The translations under genes and the position numbers were made by a program. From the NCBI GenBank assembly GCA_014727915.1, contig WJMO01000005.1, positions 434,001 through 498,000 on the forward strand: a stretch of 64,000 bases of DNA. The letters are read 5' to 3'. Source of the DNA: Candidatus Altarchaeales archaeon (lineage in GTDB: Archaea; Altiarchaeota; Altiarchaeia; IMC4; SCGC-AAA252-I15). The notes below the pieces were generated by a model. It saw nothing but the letters and a program-made list of their open reading frames with translations, made no database searches and had not been told where the DNA came from. Of the stretch, positions 59,195-64,000 are shown one piece after another; within the stretch, counting starts at the first letter, position 1; each line of letters begins with the position of its first letter.

Positions 59195-60124
59195 ATGAAG
59201 GCCACTGCACTATGCCATGGTGCCGCCACCATAATAACCGGTTTTGCCACAGGCAACGGGGGAGCCTACGGGATAGGGTTGGAGAACAGGACCACCGTGG
59301 AACTGAACGATTCAGGGAAGACCGAGTCCATAGTGAACGGGGAAGCGGATGTTGGAGTCGTGCTCGCCGAGGCTGCGGTGAAGCGAGCTCTTGAGCGTTT
59401 CAAAGCAGACTTCACAGGCGCGAAGGTGGTTACGGAATCTGAGATACCCGTGGCCGCGGGGTTGAAGAGCTCCAGCATAGCAGCCAACGTGATATCCTTG
59501 GCCGCAATAGGCGCAGTGGCGAAGGACCGGGGCGAGATAAAGGAGGTAAAGCTCAGCAAGACCCTGAAGGAGCAGAAGATAATCATAGGCGGCGAGGTCG
59601 TGGAAGACATGGATGTGATAAACGCGGGCATAGACGCCGCCTTCGACGCAAAGGTCACGGCAACAGGGGCGTTGGACGACGCGAGCGCGGCATACCTAGG
59701 AGGATACACGATAACACGTAACCTGGACCGGGAGATCGTATACCACGGCGGCATGGAGGAGACGTTGAAGGTGCTCATATACCTCCCGGAGGGGAGGAGC
59801 TACTCCGGCGATATCAAACCCGAGATGGTGAATGCCTTCTCCAAGGAGGTGGGTCTGGTGTGGGAGCAGGCCAGGTCCGGCAGGGTATACGAGGCCATAA
59901 CATTGAACGGCCTCATCCACTCCACCGTCTTTGGCTACGGGTGTGAGCCGGCGGTCAAGGCGTTGGAGGCTGGGGCGATAGCATGCGGCCTCTCCGGCAC
60001 CGGACCTTCGGTGGTGGCGCTCTCACGCGACAATGGGAAGGCAGTGAAGGACGCGTGGGAGTCCCTTGAAGGCGAGATATTCGAGACTTCCATAAACAAC
60101 GAGAAGGCGAGGGTGATAGGTTGA
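59195..60124 (+). CDS. aroK: Shikimate kinase, archaeal GHMP type
   Basis: Phosphorylates shikimate for aromatic amino acid synthesis. The 309-residue protein is a GHMP kinase, not the P-loop enzyme of bacteria. ALCHGAATIITGFATGNGGA opens it, ESEIPVAAGLKSSSIAANVI is the ATP loop, LDDASAAYLGG is the motif around the catalytic Asp, and CGLSGTGPSVVALS is the C-terminal motif. The prephenate dehydrogenase at 61417 belongs to the same overall pathway. ATG 59195 is preferred over TTG 59192. It overlaps the YjbQ-family gene by 4 nt. Confidence 0.94.
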   Translation: MKATALCHGAATIITGFATGNGGAYGIGLENRTTVELNDSGKTESIVNGEADVGVVLAEAAVKRALERFKADFTGAKVVTESEIPVAAGLKSSSIAANVISLAAIGAVAKDRGEIKEVKLSKTLKEQKIIIGGEVVEDMDVINAGIDAAFDAKVTATGALDDASAAYLGGYTITRNLDREIVYHGGMEETLKVLIYLPEGRSYSGDIKPEMVNAFSKEVGLVWEQARSGRVYEAITLNGLIHSTVFGYGCEPAVKALEAGAIACGLSGTGPSVVALSRDNGKAVKDAWESLEGEIFETSINNEKARVIG

Positions 60125-60540
60125 CCGTCGTGACCGACCACGTGAAGCTGAGGACGGACGGGGAGGGTAGCATGGTGGACGTAACCCCCAGAGTCCAGGA
60201 GTGCGTGTCGAAGTCAGGCATCTCAAACGGCATCGTAACGGTATTCTGTCCCGGGAGCACCGGCGCATTGTCTACGGTGGAATACGAGCCGGGTCTGATG
60301 AAGGACGTCCCCGACGCGCTGAAGCGGATCGCACCCGATGAACTCTACTACGCACACCATGAGACATGGCATGACGACAACGGCAGAGGCCATGTCAAAG
60401 CCACGCTCCTGGGACCGGACATTTCAATTCCGTTCACCGACGGTGCGTTGACGCTCGGCACCTGGCAGCAGATATGCTTCATAGAATGCGACACGCGAGG
60501 CAGGGACCGCGAGCTTGTGGTCCAGATAATTGGTGAATAG
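60121..60540 (+). CDS. YjbQ/UPF0047 family protein
   Basis: A 139-residue protein of the YjbQ family. GIVTVFCPGSTGALSTVEYE, ETWHDDNGRGHVKATLLGPD and LTLGTWQQICFIECDTRGRDR are the conserved blocks; the H-x-D-x-N-G-x-x-H pattern may bind a metal. Members can replace thiamine-phosphate synthase weakly in vivo, but their real role is unknown. The start is TTG 60121 with GGGTGA a few bases upstream, or GTG 60130. Coupled to aroK. Confidence 0.9.
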   Translation: MTVVTDHVKLRTDGEGSMVDVTPRVQECVSKSGISNGIVTVFCPGSTGALSTVEYEPGLMKDVPDALKRIAPDELYYAHHETWHDDNGRGHVKATLLGPDISIPFTDGALTLGTWQQICFIECDTRGRDRELVVQIIGE

Positions 60541-60547
60541 TCGGGTT

Positions 60548-60907
60548 CTATCGCATTATGTTCTTCAAGTAGATGTAAAGGCCCCGCTTCAGCTCTTCCT
60601 CTGTTGGCTTGCGGCCAAGGGTCTGCTCCAGGTACGCTGACGCTGCGGTGTCCAGTTTTATCCTTCCCAGGCTGGCCCATATCCTGTCAGCCACTGCAAC
60701 TGCCTGAGCGCTGTCAGGAGGGTGGGCGAGGTCGGAGTTCTTGAGCTCCGGTATCATCTCGGTGATCATCTTGAAGAGCGCCGCGTTCATGCCGGGATCC
60801 CCGAACAACGGATCGCTTCCAAGCGTGTCTGAGATGGATTTGGGGTCGATCTCGCCTAACTCTTCGGCTTCAACCTGGTTGCCTGAGTTGTCATCCATTT
60901 CGAACAC
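60548..60907 (-). CDS. Acidic helical protein, unknown
   Basis: A 119-residue acidic protein. The first 45 residues are polar and probably disordered (SGNQVEAEELGEIDPKSISD), then come helices (MNAALFKMITEMIPELKN, SAQAVAVADRIWASL, EEELKRGLYIYLKNIMR). A box TTTATATAAAA near 60932-60942 suggests transcription from about 60910, so the GTG at 60907 or the ATG at 60898 could be the start. Cotranscribed or adjacent to the LOG-like gene upstream (25-nt gap). No family recognised. Confidence 0.65.
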   Translation of the reverse strand: MFEMDDNSGNQVEAEELGEIDPKSISDTLGSDPLFGDPGMNAALFKMITEMIPELKNSDLAHPPDSAQAVAVADRIWASLGRIKLDTAASAYLEQTLGRKPTEEELKRGLYIYLKNIMR

Positions 60908-60931
60908 TTGATTATGTATTGACTGCAGGTT

Positions 60932-61420
60932 TTATATAAACTTGAGGCACTCCCTTATCGCGTCCTCCGCCTTGACCATCTTTATCTGTGAGACTCTTTT
61001 GTCATCCGCGAGCGCGTTCCTGACTTTGTCAGTCACTCCGCCGCTGCCTTCAATGCAGAACACTGGCTTTCCATAGTTCAGTGCCATCGCTATCTCCGAG
61101 AGCGTTCCAGTGCTGCCGTTCAAGGACACTATCGCATCCCCGGACGAGACTACCAGCGTGTTTCTGGCGTATCCCATCCCCGAGGGTATCACCACATCCA
61201 CATAGTCGTTGGCTTCCGACCCGTCGAATGAGGGGAGTATCCCCACAGTAATACCTCCGGCTTTCTTAGCTCCCCTGCACGCCGCTTCCATGACGCCTTT
61301 CTTCCCTCCGCATATGAGCACACACCCTGAGTTTGCGATGTCCTCGCCTATCCTCTCGGCCATCCTGTCGACTTCGGGCGGTAGCTTACCATCCAACCCT
61401 ATGACTGTTATCTTATTCAT
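60932..61420 (-). CDS. LOG-like Rossmann protein (TIGR00725 type)
   Basis: A 162-residue protein of the SLOG/lysine-decarboxylase-like fold. VLICGGKKGVMEAACRGAKK is the GGxxGxMxxxxxGA motif and VSLNGSTGTLSEIAMALNYG is the phosphate-binding PGGxGTxxE-like motif with N replacing the first Pro/Gly pair. Some relatives hydrolyse nucleotide N-glycosidic bonds; others bind nucleotides only. Its start overlaps the prephenate dehydrogenase stop by ATGA. Confidence 0.87.
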   Translation of the reverse strand: MNKITVIGLDGKLPPEVDRMAERIGEDIANSGCVLICGGKKGVMEAACRGAKKAGGITVGILPSFDGSEANDYVDVVIPSGMGYARNTLVVSSGDAIVSLNGSTGTLSEIAMALNYGKPVFCIEGSGGVTDKVRNALADDKRVSQIKMVKAEDAIRECLKFI

Positions 61421-62739
61421 CTTAGCCTGCCGCCGATCCTAGTGAAGAAGTCCTTCAGCTCCATGTCCGTTCCCTTCACGTCCTCCTGTATGAACTCGAC
61501 CCCGAAGCAGACGCTCTTGACACCCTCCCCCAGCTTCTCCCCCTGATATATGTCCTTGACAGCAACAGAGGAGACCCTATCGTTGTCTTCGACTATGAGC
61601 TCGGAGATGAACGTCTCGTCAGCCCCCTCGGCCAGTATGACAGAATAGTCCCTGGATGTCGTCCCGTATTTGCCCAGTTTATAATCGAACATCTCCGCGT
61701 CACCCAGGACCTGTAGGTTGGAGAGTTTCAGAACGTTCCGTTTGCCCCCGTCCAACAGCACCACCTCATCTGCGCTAACGGCCTCGACCACGCCATAGTG
61801 GAGCACGCCGGAGTACATGTGCCTCAGACACATCTCCTCCCCAATGCTGTTCTTCAGCGTCTTCAGCTCAGCGACCAGGCTGCCGATGGCCTTGTCGCTC
61901 CGGCCCATGCTCCGCTCCGTGTCTCCGAAGTGCCGGGCGGCTTCGGCCATCATCTCCACGAACTCCGGCTCACGCTTCTCCCGGACTGCGCTGCTCAGGT
62001 CCCCGGATGCCTTCAGGAAGGCGTTGTGGACGTCAATAACCCGGGGGTTCTGCATCTGTATCTCGGCATACAAGTGCGGGTCCTGGCCGATTATCCGCCC
62101 TATCATGTCCAACATAAGCTCATATACCGGGCTTGAGAAGTGCCGGGACCGTTTCACGTCCAATTCCAAGTCCTTCAAGGTCTTACCCACGCTGATGTAG
62201 GCGAAGTGTGTGAGGCCCTGGACCACCGCCATGACCTCATCATGTTCCTCGGGAGTGGAGTCTATGATCCTCGCATTATGCCTTTCCAGTATGTCTCTCA
62301 GCCAAGAGAGCCATTTTTTACCTCTCACCGGGGTTAGGACGAATATCTGCCCGTCCACGCTGCCGACTCTCGGGCCGAATACGGGATGTGTTCCGATGAC
62401 CTCCACGGCTTTGCCTGCATGCTCTGCCATGAGCTGGCAGGGCCAGCCCTTAACGGATGTCAGGTCCATCAGCAGCGATCCCTCATTCACAGCCGGTGCC
62501 ACCTCCTTTATCGTATCCGCGGTGACTGCTATGGGGACTGTTATAACGACTACATCCGCTTCCTTCACGGCGGTAACGTTGTCTTTCTCGTATGCGACAC
62601 CAAGTTCCTTCGCAGCCTTCCTGCCCTTACGCTCTGTCGGGCCGGTTATGCATACATCACATCCCTCTCCCTTGAACAGACGGGCGAACAGCTGCCCCAT
62701 ACCACCGTATCCGCCCACTATAACCACGCGCACAACCAT
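61417..62739 (-). CDS. tyrA: Prephenate dehydrogenase with C-terminal FDX-ACB-like domain
   Basis: Converts prephenate to 4-hydroxyphenylpyruvate in tyrosine synthesis. The 440-residue protein opens VVRVVIVGGYGGMGQLFARL (NAD-binding), and has MDLTSVKG, VIGTHPVFGPRVGSVDGQ and TPEEHDEVMAVVQGLTHFAY, all TyrA signatures. After about residue 290 it continues with a region ending in KYGTTSRDYSVILAEGAD, KDIYQGEKLGEGVKSVCFGV and LKDFFTRIGGRL, which matches the FDX-ACB domain of PheT (RD near the start, D-x-Y-x-G...KS later). The start ATG 62739 follows a box near 62760-62770. Coupled to the LOG-like gene. Confidence 0.9.
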   Translation of the reverse strand: MVVRVVIVGGYGGMGQLFARLFKGEGCDVCITGPTERKGRKAAKELGVAYEKDNVTAVKEADVVVITVPIAVTADTIKEVAPAVNEGSLLMDLTSVKGWPCQLMAEHAGKAVEVIGTHPVFGPRVGSVDGQIFVLTPVRGKKWLSWLRDILERHNARIIDSTPEEHDEVMAVVQGLTHFAYISVGKTLKDLELDVKRSRHFSSPVYELMLDMIGRIIGQDPHLYAEIQMQNPRVIDVHNAFLKASGDLSSAVREKREPEFVEMMAEAARHFGDTERSMGRSDKAIGSLVAELKTLKNSIGEEMCLRHMYSGVLHYGVVEAVSADEVVLLDGGKRNVLKLSNLQVLGDAEMFDYKLGKYGTTSRDYSVILAEGADETFISELIVEDNDRVSSVAVKDIYQGEKLGEGVKSVCFGVEFIQEDVKGTDMELKDFFTRIGGRLR

Positions 62740-62778
62740 CCTTATATTATTCAATTAGTAATATAATATTGATTTTCT

Positions 62779-64000
62779 ATGGCCTACGATGATTATGGGG
62801 AGCTCAGCCTGGAGCACGAGTACCATAATCTCGCCAACGACTACTACAAGGTTGGCGAATTCGACAAAGCAATCGAACACTACAACAAGGCCCTTGAATT
62901 GAGGCCCGACCTCCTGGAGACCTACTTCAACCGGGGTTTGGCCTATACGCGCAAGGGCATGTACGACAAGGCATTGGAGGATTTGAACAAGGTCATAGAG
63001 TTGAACCCCAACCTGGCTGAAGCCTATTACACGAGGGGCCTGGTCCACGAGTACAAGCTCGAATATGACCTTGGCATATTGGACTATAACAAGGCCTTGG
63101 AGGTGGATCCGAAGTACACGAAGGCCGAGACCCAGCGGCAGGTGGCGTTGAACAAGAAGGCCAGCCTCCAGGCGGGTGGAGGCTATGGGGGAGGGGCTCC
63201 CGCTGCGACGCCCGGAGCGCCGGGAGGCCAGGAGGGGGAGGGGCTGACACAGTTCCAGGTCATGCAGAAGCCGGACATGCACTTCGACGACGTGGCGGGA
63301 TTGGACAAGGTCAAGGAGCGCATATTCGACTATATCGTATATCCTCTCAGCAACCCAGAGCTCGCCAAGAGATACGGGAAGGAAGCCGGGGGCGGTGTGA
63401 TAATGTACGGCCCGCCAGGATGCGGTAAGACATACATCGCGAAGGCTTCGGCGGGGGAGTGTGAGAGCTCGTTCATCAGCGTCAAGATGAGCGACATAGT
63501 GGACATGTATGCCGGTAACACTGAGAAGAACCTCCACAACGCATTCGAGACCGCGCGTGAGAACAAGCCCTGCATACTCTTCTTCGACGAGATAGACGGC
63601 ATTGCAGGCAAGCGAGAGGGGATGGACCAGAGCTTCGAGAAGCGGGCGATCAACCAGTTCCTGCTGGAGATGGACGGCGCCGAATACAGCAACGAGGGCG
63701 TGCTGGCCATAGGAGCCACCAACGCGCCATGGGACATCGACGCCGCACTCAGGCGTTCGGGACGTTTCAGCAAGACCATATTCATCGGCGAACCGGACAC
63801 GAAGACACGCCGGGAGATACTGAAGCTGCACCTTAAGAAGAGGCCCTACAGCAAGAAGCTTCCCATAGGCAGGATCGCGAGGATGACCGAGGGTTACTCG
63901 CCTGCGGACCTGGCGTCATTGGTCGATGAGGCGGCTACGATACCCTGGAAGGAGGCTATAAAGACAGGTAAGGAGAGGGTCATAACTTTCAGGGACTTCC
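62779..64000 (+). CDS. TPR-AAA+ ATPase, 3' end cut off
   Basis: Open to the window end; about 407 residues are visible. Three TPR units come first (LANDYYKVGEFDKAIEHYNK, FNRGLAYTRKGMYDKALEDL, YYTRGLVHEYKLEYDLGILD; residues about 18-118), then a Gly/Ala/Pro linker. The AAA+ domain begins FDDVAGLDKVKERIFDYIVY and has MYGPPGCGKTYIAKA (Walker A), CILFFDEIDGIAG (Walker B) and APWDIDAALRRSGRFSKTIF (second region of homology with Arg fingers). It is of the Vps4/Cdc48/spastin class. The TPR part probably recruits a partner. The divergent TyrA gene shares its promoter region. Confidence 0.9.
   Translation, partial: MAYDDYGELSLEHEYHNLANDYYKVGEFDKAIEHYNKALELRPDLLETYFNRGLAYTRKGMYDKALEDLNKVIELNPNLAEAYYTRGLVHEYKLEYDLGILDYNKALEVDPKYTKAETQRQVALNKKASLQAGGGYGGGAPAATPGAPGGQEGEGLTQFQVMQKPDMHFDDVAGLDKVKERIFDYIVYPLSNPELAKRYGKEAGGGVIMYGPPGCGKTYIAKASAGECESSFISVKMSDIVDMYAGNTEKNLHNAFETARENKPCILFFDEIDGIAGKREGMDQSFEKRAINQFLLEMDGAEYSNEGVLAIGATNAPWDIDAALRRSGRFSKTIFIGEPDTKTRREILKLHLKKRPYSKKLPIGRIARMTEGYSPADLASLVDEAATIPWKEAIKTGKERVITFRDF

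Noticed and set aside
62755..63831. Long minus-strand frame (358 codons) opposite the TPR-AAA+ gene
   Set aside because: It is antisense to a clear AAA+ protein with all motifs; its product is rich in Leu, Val and His, as expected of a shadow frame.

Overview
The window is archaeal chromosome. Lipid synthesis follows the archaeal route: mevalonate kinase, both subunits of an aconitase-X phosphomevalonate dehydratase, a UbiD-type decarboxylase, isopentenyl phosphate kinase, type 2 IPP isomerase and a GGPP synthase. Shikimate kinase is of the archaeal GHMP type, signal peptidase carries the Ser/His form of archaea, and a Sulfolobus-like OB-fold SSB, a small Rad50-like ATPase with zinc hook and a KaiC-like ATPase are present. 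Many genes have a TATA-like box about 26 nt upstream of the start codon, implying leaderless or near-leaderless mRNAs; others have a Shine-Dalgarno matching GGAGGTGATC. No rRNA, CRISPR array, insertion sequence or phage gene is visible. I cannot name the lineage; a euryarchaeal or Altiarchaeota-like organism would fit.

Layout. 1-11 kb: end of a deacetylase-like gene, an isochorismatase-like gene, YhbY, then most of the isoprenoid genes (fni, idsA, an aberrant diphosphomevalonate-decarboxylase-like gene, mvk, aconitase X, UbiD) mixed with CBS and HAD genes. 11-16 kb: unknown protein, PIN protein, small Cys-rich lipoprotein, lone PqqD-like protein and an STT3-like membrane protein. 16-25 kb: isopentenyl phosphate kinase coupled to glutamate 5-kinase, KaiC-like ATPase, PRPP synthetase, DUF192, aminopropyltransferase-like membrane protein, Pcm, UppP and tRNA-Lys. 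25-38 kb: small secreted and membrane proteins, a tautomerase, three GT-C type membrane proteins and a 1587-residue Cys-rich surface protein. 38-52 kb: threonine synthase, RDD and JAMM proteins, a candidate structured RNA, SSB, PEP synthase, a coupled kinase-like pair, CTP synthase, an Lrp regulator, a membrane-anchored beta-propeller/winged-helix protein and two slipins. 52-64 kb: queuosine-type transporter, class III aminotransferase, signal peptidase, M50-like protease, Rad50-like ATPase, small HTH and tail-anchored proteins, radical SAM, acylphosphatase, shikimate kinase, prephenate dehydrogenase with an FDX-ACB-like tail, and a TPR-AAA+ ATPase cut by the window end.

How the genes fit together. 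The isoprenoid genes supply every step from mevalonate to GGPP; HMG-CoA synthase, HMG-CoA reductase and the UbiX-type flavin prenyltransferase lie elsewhere. UppP, the GT-C proteins, the STT3-like protein, signal peptidase and several Cys-rich exported proteins suggest an elaborate glycosylated cell surface built on polyprenol carriers. Two single-pass surface proteins have cytoplasmic domains, one of them a probable winged helix. At least three unlisted-size proteins (55, 46 and 36 residues, all membrane) and a 25-residue basic protein are supported by promoter or ribosome-site position.
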